Below, piece by piece: positions 27,701-39,500 of a stretch of DNA of 64,000 nt (its first letter is position 1; each line of letters opens with the position of its first letter). The translations under genes and the position numbers were made by a program. Below the pieces are notes generated by a model, which was given only the letters and a program-made list of their open reading frames with translations, searched no databases and was not told the DNA's origin. The DNA comes from Mactra quadrangularis (taxonomy: Eukaryota > Mollusca > Bivalvia > Venerida > Mactridae), in the NCBI GenBank assembly GCA_025267735.1, contig CM046305.1, positions 36,849,108 to 36,913,107 on the forward strand. Direction: 5' to 3'.

Positions 27701-30700
27701 TGGTGACCTACTTCCGGTTTCGGGCTCGGACCCAACCCGGAAATCCGCGCAGTCGGCATGGGTCGCGAACCCAGCAGGCTAGAACCACTTTGGGGGCGAC
27801 TTATCCGCCCTTGGTTCAGCTACTGTATGTCTTATATAGACGTATATAGAAACTATATGTACATGTACATATGTAAACAATGGTGACCTACTTCCGGTTT
27901 CGGGCTCGGACCCAACCCGAAAACCCGCGCAGTCGGCATGGGTTGCGAACCCAGCAGGCTAGAACCACTTTTGGGGCGACTTATCGACCCTTGGTTCAGC
28001 TACTGTATGTGTTATATAGACTTATATAGAAACTATATGTACATGTACATATGTAAACAATGGTGACCTACTTCCGGTTTCGGGCTCGGACCCAACCCGA
28101 AAACCCGTGCAGTCGGCATGGGTCGCGAAGCCAGCAGGCTAGAACCACTTTGGGGGCGACTTATCCGCCGTTGGTTCAGATACTGTTTGTCATATACAGA
28201 CTTGAATAGAAACTATATGTACATGTACATATGTAAACAATGGTGACCTACTTCCGGGGTCGGGCTCGGACCTAACCCGGAAACCCGCGCAGTCAGCATG
28301 GGTCGCGAACCCAGCAGGCTAGAACCACTTTGGGGGCGACTTATCCGCCCTTGGTTCAGCTACTGTATGTGTTATATAGACTTATATAGAAACTATATGT
28401 ACATGTACATATGTAAACAATGGTGACCTACTTCCGGTTTCGGGCTCGGACCCAACCCGGAAACCCGCGCAGTCGGCATGGGTTGCAAATCCAGCAGACT
28501 AGAACCACTTTGGGGGCGACTTATCCGCCCTTGGTTCAGCTACTGTATGTCTTATATAGACTTATATAGAAACTATATGTATATGTACATATGTAAACAA
28601 TGGTAACCTACTTCCGGTATCGGGCTCGGACCCAACACGGAAACCCGCGCAGTCGGCATGGGTCGCGAACCCAGCAGGCTAGAACCACTTTGGGGGCGAC
28701 TTATCCGCCCTTGGTTCAGCTACTGTATGTGTTATATAGACTTATATAGAAACTATATGTACATGTACATATGTAAACAATGGTGACCTACTTCCGGTTT
28801 CGGGCTCGGACCCAACCCGGAAACCCGCGCAGTCGGCATGGGTCGCGAACCCAGCAGACTAGAACCACTTTGGGGGCGACTTATCCGCCCTTGGTTCAGC
28901 TACTGTATGTCTTATATAGACTTATATACAAACTATATGTACATGTACATATGTAAACAATGGTGACCTACTTCCGGTTTCGGGCTCGGACCCAACCCGG
29001 AAACCCGTGCAGTCGGCATGAGTCGCGAACCCAGCAGGCTAGAACCACTTTGGGGGCGACTTATCCGCCCTTGGTTCAGATACTGTATGTCATATATAGA
29101 CTTGAATAGAAACTATATGTACATGTACATATGTAAACAATGGTGACCTACTTCCGGTTTCGGGCTCGGACCTAACCCGGACACCCGCGCAGTCAGCATG
29201 GGTCGCGAACCCAGCAGGCTAGAACCACTTTGGGGGCGACTTATCCGCCCTTGGTTCAGCTACTCTATGTCTTATATAGACTTATAAAGAAACTATATGT
29301 ACATGCACATATGTAAACAATGGTGACCTACTTCCGGTTTCGGGCTCGGACCCACCCGGAAACCCGCGCAGTCGTCATGGGTCGCGAACCCAGCAGGCTA
29401 GAACCACTTTGGGGGCGACTTATCCGCCCTTGGTTCAGCTAATGTATGTGTTATATAGACTTATATAGAAACTATATGTACATGTACATATGTAAACAAT
29501 GGTGACCTACTTCCGGTTTCGGGCTCGGACCCAACCCGGAAACCCGCGCAGTCGGCATGGGTCGCGAAACCAGCAGACTAGAACCACTTTGGGGGCGACT
29601 TATCCGCCCTTGGTTCAGCTACTGTATGTCTTATATAGACTTATATACAAACTATATGTACATGTACATATGTAAACAATGGTGACCTACTTCCGGTTTC
29701 GGGCTCGGACCCAACCCGGAAACCCGTGCAGTCAGCATGGGTCGCGAACCCAGCAGGCTAGATCCACTTTGGGGGCGACTTATCCGCCCTTGGTTCAGAT
29801 ACTGTATGTAATATAGAGACTTGAATAGAAACTATATGTACATGTACATATGTAAACAATGGTGACCTACTTCCGGTTTCGGGCTCGGACCTAACCCGGA
29901 AACCCGCGCAGTCAGCATGGGTCGCGAACCCAGCAGGCTAAAACCACTTTGGGGGCGACTTATCCGCCCTTGGTTCAGCTACTGTATGTCTTATATAGAC
30001 TTATATAGAAACTATATGTAAATGTACATATGTAAACAATGGTGACCTACTTCCGGTTTCGGGCTCGGACCCAACCCGGAAACCCGCGCAGACGGCATGG
30101 GTCGATAGCCCAGCAGGCTAGAACCACTTTGGGGGCGACTTATCCGCCCTTGGTTCAGCTACTGTATGTGTTATATAGACTTATATAGAAACTATATGTA
30201 CATGTACATATGTAAACAATGGTGACCTACTTCCGGTTTCGGGCTCGGACCCAACCCGGAAACCCGTGCAGTCGGCATGGGTCGCGAACCCAGCAGGCTA
30301 GAACCACTTTGGGGCTTCTTATCCGCCCTTGGTTCAGATACTGTATGTCATATATAGACTTGAATAGAAACTATATGTACATGTAAATATGTAAACAATG
30401 GTGACCTACTTCCGGTTTCGGGCTCGGACCTAACCCGGAAACCCGCGCAGTCGGCATGGGTCGCGAACCCAGCAGGCTAGAACCACTTTGGGGGCGATTT
30501 ATCCGCCCTTGGTTCAGCTACTGTATGTCTTATATAGACTTATATAGAAACTATATGTACATGTACATATGCAAACAATGGTGACCTACTTCCGGTTTCG
30601 GGCTCGGACCCCACCCGGAATCCTGCGCAGTCGGCATGGGTCGCGAACCCAGCAGGCTAGAACCACTTTGGGGGCGACTTATCCGCCCTTGGTTCAGCTA

Positions 30701-30983
30701 CTGTAGGTCTTATATAGATTTATATAGAAACTATATGTACATGTACATATGTAAACAATGGTGATCTACTTCCGGTTTCGGGGTCGGACCCAACCCGGAA
30801 ACCCGCGCATCGGCATGGGTCGCGAACCCAGCAGGCTAGAACCACTTTTGGGGCGACTTATCCGCCCTTGGTTCAGCTACTGTATGTCTTATATAGACTT
30901 ATATAGAAACTATATGTACATGTACATATGTAAACAATGGTGACCTACTTCCGGTTTCGGGCTCGGACCCAACCCGGAAACCC
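12781..30983. repeat. 180-bp satellite, subfamily B array (about 101 monomers)
   Basis: Continuous B monomers in register at 180 bp up to the assembly gap. Each holds an 18-bp perfect palindrome ATATGTACATGTACATAT and an imperfect hairpin made by GGTTTCGGG and CCCGGAAACC. Variant monomers recur, for example those with GATACTGTATGTCATATATAG plus CTTGAATA and CCGTGCAG, those with GCTCTTAGCC, and 1-bp-deleted GACCCACCCGG types. These reveal higher-order duplications such as 17450-18500 against 19609-20660. Open frames of about 61-117 codons are repeat artefacts. Confidence 0.95.
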
Positions 30984-31083
30984 NNNNNNNNNNNNNNNNN
31001 NNNNNNNNNNNNNNNNNNNNNNNNNNNNNNNNNNNNNNNNNNNNNNNNNNNNNNNNNNNNNNNNNNNNNNNNNNNNNNNNNNN
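30984..31083. other. Assembly gap, 100 N
   Basis: A run of exactly 100 N follows directly on a truncated B monomer (AACCCGGAAACCC). A round 100 usually stands for a gap of unknown size, so the real array end and its border with the unique DNA are missing. Confidence 0.98.
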
Positions 31084-31404
31084 CGATGTTTGATTGAGAC
31101 TTTTCTTACTCAAAATAATCTGCTATTAATTGTAAAATGTTGGTCATGTTTTTGTGAAATACATGTATTGTCATTTTTCTTTGTAAAAATGCATAATTTT
31201 GGCCCCTTCAAAGAGGCAAAAAATCACACAATTATAGTCAAATACAATGCACTACTTATACATGTACTTTTCATTTGTGGAATGGCATGAATTCGATCCC
31301 ATTTTGAGGCACAAAAATAACACAAAATTTAATACTCAAATACAATATACTACTTATAGGTCACCGTCATACTTATCTCTAAACGTAACGTCATTCCTCT
31401 GACA
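31084..31404. other. Intergenic DNA downstream of the lectin-like gene
   Basis: AT-rich DNA without satellite homology or a recognisable gene. It holds the region immediately 3' of the minus-strand lectin-like gene. I see no clear element in it. Confidence 0.6.
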
Positions 31405-33758
31405 TTAAACGAAACAATTAGGATCCGCTGGTTTATGAAACTCTCTAAGAGCTGATTTCTCACATAAACAATAACCATCATCGTTTAGACAATCAATATT
31501 GTTCCAGTCATAATATCCAACGTATTGATTACGACCAAACAATCCCAGACAATGTTCATCAGATCCAATAGGTTCCCCAGGGTACCACCAGGTCATCTCC
31601 CAGGGTTCGCCATTCATCCAACTCCAAGCACCTGCTATACTTGTCCTATTGCCACCAATAATAAGATATTTGTGACTCTTAGGAAGTATTTCAACAACAC
31701 TTCGAGCGAACGCCATATCTCTCTCACTATTGATGGTAGCCTGGATTCCAGGCGATGAAGTTTTTTATTCTTAGTAATACTCCAACTTATTATCTTGAGC
31801 CAGTCTACACCCCTATCTGAACTTCATCTCTGATAATTCAGACATCTCTCTCAATGCAGTATGATAGAAAATAGACTGGCTACAATATAAGTATGTTTTG
31901 ATGTATAAAATATAAATAAAAATACAAAACAAACTAATTATCAGACTAGTAGCTAGTCTATATTGATGGTTGCTAAGTGACCAGAATACAGTTCACACCG
32001 TTGTTTACACGCTTCTGCATTTCCTATGAAATCAGGTACCGCGAAGCAAGACTGGTGAATTTGTGTCTGGTGGGGATTACACGAGAACTGTAAAATCACA
32101 ATAAAACATAAATAATATTGGTCTATCTGACAAAACACTTGGTATTTCACACCATTGGTAGATTCACAGGTTCCTGACACAATTTTTCCTTAATAGAGTA
32201 TACTATAGTAAGAAAATTGTGCGCCGGGCACCTGTGCTTTTCAGTGGACGTACTACGTGTATTTGATAGAGAGCGAATTTTAAGCTTCTTTGGTAAATAT
32301 TGGACTATTTCATTAATTTCTTATCGATTTTCTTCAAATAAAAAGTGTTTTATGCAGAATAGTCATTTCTTAGGTAGATAGCGAAGAAATTTTGACAATT
32401 GGTCCATTTTTGTAAGTGTGGAGATGATTTGAAAACTACGATCGTTGAAAAGGCGTTAAAGACCTTTTCTCTATAAATACTCGTACTATAATGAGAAAAA
32501 ATTGCGTCTGGCACCTATATGTAGATCTATTTGAACTTCTACAAGTAGATAATGATTTTATGCAAAGGTTTTTTTTTCAATCAGACTAACCAGAGGTCGG
32601 TTTTTTCAAATTTTCTTTAAAGCTTTTTAAATTCTGACAGAAGGATTTATTTTAATATTTTGGAAAAGCAAAAAGATTGTGCTTTTTAGATTTTATGTAT
32701 GACTATTTTTTTGGAAGAAAGTTGCATGTTCCGTCAACTGGAATTCAATACCAGAACATGTATTTAAAGTGATTATAAATGCACATTCAATTTAAAAATC
32801 TAGAAAGGTAATACATTTATAACTAACTAGAAGTCGACGCTATTATGTTGAACGAAAAAGACTGTATAGCATATTCCATATTAAATTTTAAATAATATGG
32901 TGTTTTGACAGAAATAATCGAGGTTATCTAATAGATCACATTCAAGATAATGTAAACATTATGTACGAGGGTTGATAAAAATAAACTGAATTTTTACTCT
33001 CAATTCATACATATTACCTCAATTAAACGATCATTTCTATACATCAATAAAAATCGCAATCTAAATACAAAACATTGATCTATCATTTCTATAAAAATAT
33101 TTACACATCTTTTCATAATAACGAATCTAAAAACCATGGCAACGCTGCCATGGCGCAACAAATTTGCTTACTGTTATGTTAATAATTCAAAGATGCTTTG
33201 TACTGTCTCCAATAACGCTGCGTATGTAAAAATCTTTGAAAAAGTCGCCTTTTTATTCAACGACGTCTTTGCAAAAAGACGGCATTTTATCAGCGCATAT
33301 TTTAGCAATCACAGTTTAAATATCGTTGGTGCAAACAAAATTAGCGTAAAAATAGTGTCCACGGAAAAGCTTGAAATAATGACAATAATTAAGGTTCAAT
33401 ACCATCCTCTTAAATATATTTGAACTCTTACCTTGTGTTTCAAGTATGATTTCAAGCTGATGACTTCTCCTAGATTTGCCGCCAAACTGCCGGATGGACG
33501 ATTGTCAACAAAGCACATCGAACTTCCGGTGTCGTAATGGACGGCTGAGCATGTTTTTTCTTCACAGTAACTGCTACATGCTATAAGCGATGCTTCCTTA
33601 ACAGCAACCAATCCCGTTGTATCAACACTGCAGTTGAGCTTAGCCAGATATGTGAACGGCTCGTCTCCAGTTGGTAATGTTACGGGTACTCCAAAGTTTG
33701 GAAGAATTAGAAGGTGGACTAAAAACGCCACCAATTAAAAAATACGAACTGTCGGCAT
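31405..33758 (-). CDS. PAN/apple-like plus C-type-lectin domain protein, possibly a pseudogene
   Basis: Three exons read on the minus strand: 33758-33432, 32087-31974 and 31740-31405 (stop TAA). All join in phase 0 and give about 258 codons. Exon 1 encodes a hydrophobic leader (LVAFLVHLLIL) and a Cys-rich PAN-like segment (CSSYCEEKTCSAVHYD, MCFV). Exons 2 and 3 make a C-type lectin fold: SCFAV near the start, CELYSGHL, ATINSERDMA, an IIGG strand, WWYPGEPIGSDEHCLGL, YDWNNIDC and the closing GYCLCEK. The sugar-site motifs are EPI and WNN instead of EPN or QPD and WND, so calcium-dependent sugar binding is doubtful. A secreted recognition protein is inferred. Oddities: the only upstream in-frame ATG (33756-33758) is followed by TAA at codon 8, and the last intron needs a GC donor. 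Exon 1 could instead start at 33718 after a TTTTTAG acceptor fed by an unseen upstream exon. Confidence 0.7.
31741..31973. repeat. 233-bp intron or insertion flanked by 13-bp direct repeats in the lectin gene
   Basis: TATTGATGGTAGC (31728-31740) and TATTGATGGTTGC (31961-31973) bracket the segment with 12 of 13 matches. Removing it with one repeat fuses CELYSGHL to ATINSERD in frame. If it is spliced, the intron is GC-AG (TTA|GCAACC ... TCCAG|GCT). Inside are short inverted pairs (AGCCAGTCTA and TAGACTGGCT; GATGAAGTT and AACTTCATC) and an A-rich stretch near 31912-31935. This fits a small transposon that became an intron, or a gene-breaking insertion. Confidence 0.6.
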
Positions 33759-34283
33759 TTTCTTGTGTTAAAAGTTAATGGTTATGGCATTAAAGCAATA
33801 CACTTATCATAAATGAAACCAACATTAAAAAAATTACGAAATAACATCAGAATGCGATCTTCCTGGTTCATTTAAAAAACGTGAACGCAATTAGCCGACT
33901 AATTAACAGGACATTTGATATAGTATCGGTAAACATTTTTGACATTAAGCTCAACCTCTCTTTGTTAATACATGTAGTGTTAATTTGAACTAAGTGAGAA
34001 TTATTTGTTTTTTAATCAATCGGGCTCCTCAAACATTGTACACGTGAAAACGTGAAAAGAGCTTGACACAAAGAGATAGTTGTTTGGTTCTAAAAGCAAA
34101 AAGCAGGAACTCATTTCCTAAAGTAACAATGACAAAGCTCTTTAATAGCATTCCAGCAGGTTTCATATTTGAATAAATACTATCATTAACCGGAAGTGAT
34201 ATTAGTTGGACAATTAAGCCATAGATTGTATTTGATCTGTCACATAACTGGGTTTACTTCATATTGAACTAGGTATATTCCAT

Positions 34284-34446
34284 TGGCGGATCGAGCGGGG
34301 GGGGGGGGGTGTCAGTACCCCATCTGAAATTTCCAAAATGTACCCGTCCATGAGTGTATTTTTTAAAATCTAAGCCATTTTAAGTAGCAAGAAGCAATTT
34401 TCTCGAGCTCGCAGTTTGGACAACCCGTAGAAAAAATTTGGACCCC
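34284..34446. mobile_element. Degenerate CGGATC-type non-autonomous element, short copy
   Basis: It begins TGGCGGATCGAGCGGGGGGG and keeps the internal tract AGTAGCAAGAAGCAATTTTC, which matches AGTAGCATGAAGCAATTTTT in the longer element at 49041-49321. The right end (GTTTGGACAACCCGTAGAAA, then GGACCCCATAG) matches GGACCCCCTAGAAA there. It is an internally shortened relative. Confidence 0.65.
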
Positions 34447-34716
34447 ATAGGAAATGAATTGTAACTTGTTTAAAATGGAGTATGTATGTTTTATTATCTA
34501 CAACGGCAATACAATTAAGAAATTAATGGTAATGATTGATAGCCAACGGTTTTAGCGTACATGCATTCCTTCAGATAATTTGCCAAAACACCGTTTTTAA
34601 CATTTCTTTTTTGCATGGGCAAGAGTTATATTTCCAAAATCCTGATTTTTAGAATTCCGGCAGCTTTTATATGAGAACCTTTTCTGAGGATCCAAACATT
34701 TTCAATTTCACGACTA

Positions 34717-34937
34717 GGCCACAACAAGTTGATGATATGTTCTATGGATTTTTCTAGAAAAAAATGGGCCGAGCGAGCGAAGAAAAAAATTAAAAAATCT
34801 TAATTCAGTTGCTTTATATAGCAGTTTGACCAAATTTTTATGAGCGAGCGAGGAAATAAAAATATATTTTTTGTAAAAACCGTCAAAATTAAGGTGCGAG
34901 CGAATCCATAGAACATATGATCAATTTGTTGTAGCCC
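34717..34937. mobile_element. 221-bp MITE with ~36-bp inverted repeats and TA flanks
   Basis: The left arm starts GGCCACAACAAGTTGATGAT and runs to ATGTTCTATGGATT. The right arm read in reverse is GGGCTACAACAAATTGATCA to ATGTTCTATGGATT. TA sits at 34715-34716 and 34938-34939, as in Tc1/mariner-type MITEs. The interior repeats GAGCGAGCGA. There are no open frames. Confidence 0.8.
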
Positions 34938-35814
34938 TAGTTCTAAAATCTTTCACATGTATTTGGTATTTAGTCTTCTTTGAAGGTTTTAAAGTGAATC
35001 CAAATGTTAGCTGGCTTTTTTATCGAACGTCAGTAGCTCAACATTAACGAAATATTGGATAACTTTGAAAATGGGTTAAAAGGTCACTAGGTCGATTCAA
35101 ATTATAACTTATTTTTACTCAGTAGGTTGCATTGTTTCTTCAATTTTCATCAATATCTATATGCATTTCAGTAGCATCTTCTAGTGTAAATCCTTGTAGA
35201 AAACCACTAGTCTGCTCAGCTGCACGAGTGGGTAATGTACTGATCAAGGGATCGTGGGCTCAGCAGGCATACTTTAGTGGAGCTTGGTCATAAAATCATT
35301 TCTACAGCCATTTTGCATTCTACTACCCATTTTGAATCATCATAAAAAGCAGACATTTTTGGAAGTTAGCACATAGTCACTGGTCTAAAAGCAGAATTTC
35401 AACCTTTTCAGGAACAGAGAGTAGTTTGGCTGACTGCCATGCTGTGACCCTTACAATGTGTTGCTATGGCATTATGGGTGCTTCATGCCGATTGTGGAAA
35501 TATTTTCACCAGATTTTTTTTTCTAGAAACTCTTAAAAAACAAGTTTTAAGAAAGAAAGAACACTTGTACAACTTGAGTACAACTTGAGCACAACGTGTC
35601 GCAGGGATAAAATAAAACAATCATATATTTCTTGTCATCATTTTATTCAACAATAAAAATAATAATACAACAAAATATTATAACATAAATACAAGACATG
35701 ATATTATTATGATCTGCATTTTTGCAGAATAGCAGGCACTTGTTCTAACATTTTGTTTTAAACAATATAACATAACCAACATGACCTTAAATAATATTAT
35801 GAACAATTCATATA

Positions 35815-35935
35815 AAATGATGAAATTACAAGTTGTAGGGGCCAGCAATCCCCCTCAAATGATGATACTCAAATGATGAAATAACAGGTTTTAGGGGCCA
35901 GCAATCCCATTAAAAGATGACATGAGGAAGTACAA
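35815..35935. repeat. Two-copy ~60-bp tandem repeat
   Basis: GATGAAATTACAAGTTGTAG with GGGGCCAGCAATCC is followed by GATGAAATAACAGGTTTTAG with GGGGCCAGCAATCC. It is a simple local duplication about 620 bp beyond the RAD9 stop. Confidence 0.65.
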
Positions 35936-36472
35936 AATGTATTTCTCAATTTCAAGTTGATAGCACTGTCCACAGCCATAAAACAAGTATATTAAACTAG
36001 AGCTTGTGAAAATTTAAGGCAAGCCGCAATGACTACGAAGTCCTTTTTGCTTGCTACCTTTCAAAAGACCAGGTTGTTTTTTTTAAATCAAATGCTGGTT
36101 GTACAGTAAAACCTCATCTAAAGCCTCCTTATAACAACAACCTCTTAACAAGAACCACCTCAATTTCACTCCTCAATTGGAATTTTCATTGCAAGTGCAC
36201 CTTCCTACAACAGCCACCTGCATTTAACATTCTTTGTACAGTTTTAAATAATGGCTGATATATACAAATTTCTGTATTACAATGTATAATATTTTCACAA
36301 TACATTGACGTCCAAAAGTTTCCTGAACAAAATGAAATTTTGAGAAAACATAAGCATGAATACCACAAGTAAGTCTACTGTTATAAAAGCTTATTCACAT
36401 AACCTAGTTTTAATCATATGTTGATGAACTAATTAATGCTGATTTTAGTATTAGCTGATGACTTTTTGTTTT

Positions 36473-36478
36473 TTTATT
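36473..36478 (-). promoter_or_regulatory. Candidate RAD9 polyadenylation signal AATAAA
   Basis: TTTATT on the plus strand (AATAAA on the minus strand) lies about 75 bases after the RAD9 stop codon. Position and hexamer fit, but the 3' end is not proven. Confidence 0.4.
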
Positions 36479-36550
36479 CCAGGGCTAAATGTGGATTTGT
36501 TTCTTATACAAGCAGGATTTAGTTCAAGTACTTTTTAAGTGCATTGTACA

Positions 36551-39500
36551 TTAATCATCATCAGAATCCTCAGCGAGTATCACTGATGTTGAAGCTTTAT
36601 GTTGAGTCTGTGTTAAATCCTGACTACCAAAAAATAATGAACGAAACTGAAAATATAAGATAAAGTCCATAAAGAAAATTGAGGATATTTCAGGTAGTGA
36701 AACTAATTTCTAAAGTAGGTTGCCCAGTTGGACAACCAGCTATATTTTTCACTTTTCTGAACCAATTGTCTAATGGCAGTAACAAGTTGTCTAAACCCAA
36801 ATATAGGTTGTCAGGTGCAATCAAACGACCTTTAATGTAAGGCCGTCATTGGAATTCGCAATATCGATGTATACTGATTCCAGACAGACAATCTGATTTT
36901 GATTCACAATTTGGAATATCAATACAATGTAGCAATTTTTTAAGCTATAAAAAACTGCTGCAATGACCAATGTGTGAGATCAGATCAAAATCAGCATCAT
37001 TTTTTACTCGATATGGCCACTTGCAATTCTATCAATGACAGCCCTACTTTTATGTCGAGCTCTGTATTCATCTATTTCGGTATCAACTAAGATAATTCTA
37101 ACTTCAATGAGTATCATGTCTTCATTAAACTGAGACATGATATAGTTTCTAAGGCCATTCTCCCATCTATCTCTATATCAAGTAGGGCAGTGGTCAATCT
37201 CAAACAATGTACTTAGTACATGCACTAGGTTTAAAGCTTAGGTTCCTATAAAACATACTATATCAGCCTCGTTCTTGAGATAAATTAAGGCGATGAGTGC
37301 AAACTAAAACATTAGGGTGGGTTTCAAATAAATAAAAGTCATCCAAAGAATATCAATCCAATTTTTTAGTCTTTTAGCTACACCCTCTTCTTGTTATGGA
37401 TTAAAGCTAAAACATTTCAAATCCTGAAATTCTGGTACTTCATAATTTCTACATAGAAAATAAAACCTTGCACTTTACAGCTTGCCTAGGGCTCAGCATT
37501 AATTTTTAAAGTAGATTGCCAGGTTGGACCACAAGATATGTTTTACTTGCTCAAACCCAGATGTTATCTAGCAACAAGAAGTTGCCCAAACCCACATATA
37601 ACCCACAGTCAGGGGTTACAACCCCCACATGTAAAAGTATATAAAATAAAAATGACTATTTACTCTTTTAGCAGGAGGTGTACCAGGTATATATTCATCA
37701 TCTTCTTCATTATTGTCTTGGTTACCATGGTGATCATCCATTATTGTTAGATCTGTCTCATCTAACGATTTATCTCCAATCTGTAAATAAAACAAAAGTA
37801 AAATGTTCAACACTGTTAGACTAAATGTTCATTGTCTACTAAATAAAGGGGTTAGGAATATTTTTTTTATATTGATGAGTCAGTATTGTCCGTTTTTTCT
37901 CAACTGTCAAAACATGAATGATTTCACGGTGTAAGCATTTGTTAAAATTGTCATCGTGATACATCCATTAGTTTCCAAAAGTGTGTATTATGATCGAGTA
38001 AAGCTATGTTTTAGTCAGGATATATTTAATAACAATTAGGCTGCCAATACAAAAACAATGCATTCAGTCAGCGTGAAATTATTCAAGCTTTGACAGTTGA
38101 GAAAAAACGGACAATACAAAACTGGTCTATATTCCATATTTTGGAGTCATGTAAAAACTCTTAAACTAATCTCTATACTTATAATTTGAACAAAATAACT
38201 GTGTAAACATAACATAATTGTGTTAACATAAAAATGAAACCAATCCATTCTAGAGGTAGACAGTATTGAAAATTAAAAGTTGTATTGTTCATTTTTACAA
38301 AATTAGTGTGGCGAATAAATCACAACACTTTCAATCATGCGTGTAATGGTAGAACACTTTACCATTACACTAACAATAAACTCAATAAAATATATAATGA
38401 TAATATGTGTCATGTCATTCTGAGCATCTCCTTGTCGTTGATCAGTTCATTGTATTGTTTACATACACAGTGTTTTCTTTTTTTGTACACACTATAAGTC
38501 TATTCTACATGTGAGAAGTGTTATGAAACCAAGTGTTCATTCTCTTACCTTCACTGTGGATCCTAGTATAGGGATAACTGGACTTTCTTCATTTGTTTTA
38601 GAACAACCAGCTGTTGGTGAGTCACTTCTCATTATCTCCCTTGAATAGTCTTTATTTGTTAAATTATTCGAGTGATCTCCCTTGGAATTAATAATAGAAT
38701 GGTCTCCCTTTGTTTTTAAACTTAAATTTTCACTAGGTTTTGGTCTAGAGTCTATATTTTGTCTATTATTGTTACTATTAGTTTTATCATGCTGGTTTAT
38801 GGTTGTTTCATGTTGTATCATCATTTCGTCCAAGTCATCTTCATCATCATTCATGAATTCTTCCAGACCATCTGTTCTTTCAGCAGCATTACTTGGTCTA
38901 CAAGAAAAAATAGATACAAGAAAAGTACAAAAAATGAACAGGGCTAAACAATATTTTTAGAAGGTTGCCCAGTATGATGACTTAAGTTTTATCTGCCAAT
39001 CAAAATGGAAATTTAAATAAAATTTTAAGGTTTTGATATATTCTTGTTGCTAATTGGGTGACTTTTGGTGAAAATGTCTTGCCCATTCCAATTTGTCAGG
39101 GGCAATTAAGCCACCACAAAATGTTGAGCTCTACTTGAAGTCAGTTGATCAAGGATATGGCTAACTAGCCCTTTTGGGACTCTAATTCCAAGGACAGGCC
39201 TAGATCTGTGCACCAAAGCTTTTAATTCAATATTGAAGGACATACCTTCAACAACTACCTTTGAGACAAAGGTAGACTGGAGGATGACTGTAGATGAATC
39301 ATGACCATGCTAAACATGATCATCAATATGTAGGTCCCAACCTGGAATTGAATCCTCAATCCCCTGATTCGTTGTCAGATGTGCTATCAAAACTGAGGCG
39401 GGTCACAACATATCCTTTATATATATGAGTTTCATTAAGCAGTGGTCCAATGGTAGAATGCGCGTTTAGGGGTCGAGAGGTCCTGGATTCAATTCCCACC

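Larger units (their letters stand above)
33759..36550. other. Intergenic region between the lectin gene and RAD9
   Basis: About 2.8 kb of AT-rich DNA without a gene I can support. It contains a degenerate CGGATC-type element (34284-34446), a 221-bp TIR element (34717-34937), a short duplication (35815-35935) and the probable RAD9 3' flank. The rest shows nothing I recognise. Confidence 0.6.

Noticed and set aside
7771..30983. CRISPR-like regular repeats
   Set aside because: The repeats are contiguous 180-bp monomers without unique spacers, in an animal genome.
7771..30983. tRNA-gene cluster (B-box-like GGTCGCGAACCC in each monomer)
   Set aside because: The monomer shows no cloverleaf, and the resemblance is limited to one short motif.
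12585..31113. Many 60-117-codon open frames over the B array, one running into the N gap
   Set aside because: These are monomer translations. The one at the gap contains unknown residues and joins satellite to unrelated DNA.
31525..31758. 77-codon plus-strand frame
   Set aside because: It is a shadow of the lectin-domain exon.
38682..38960. Leu/Ser-rich plus-strand frame
   Set aside because: It is the complement of RAD9 exon 10.
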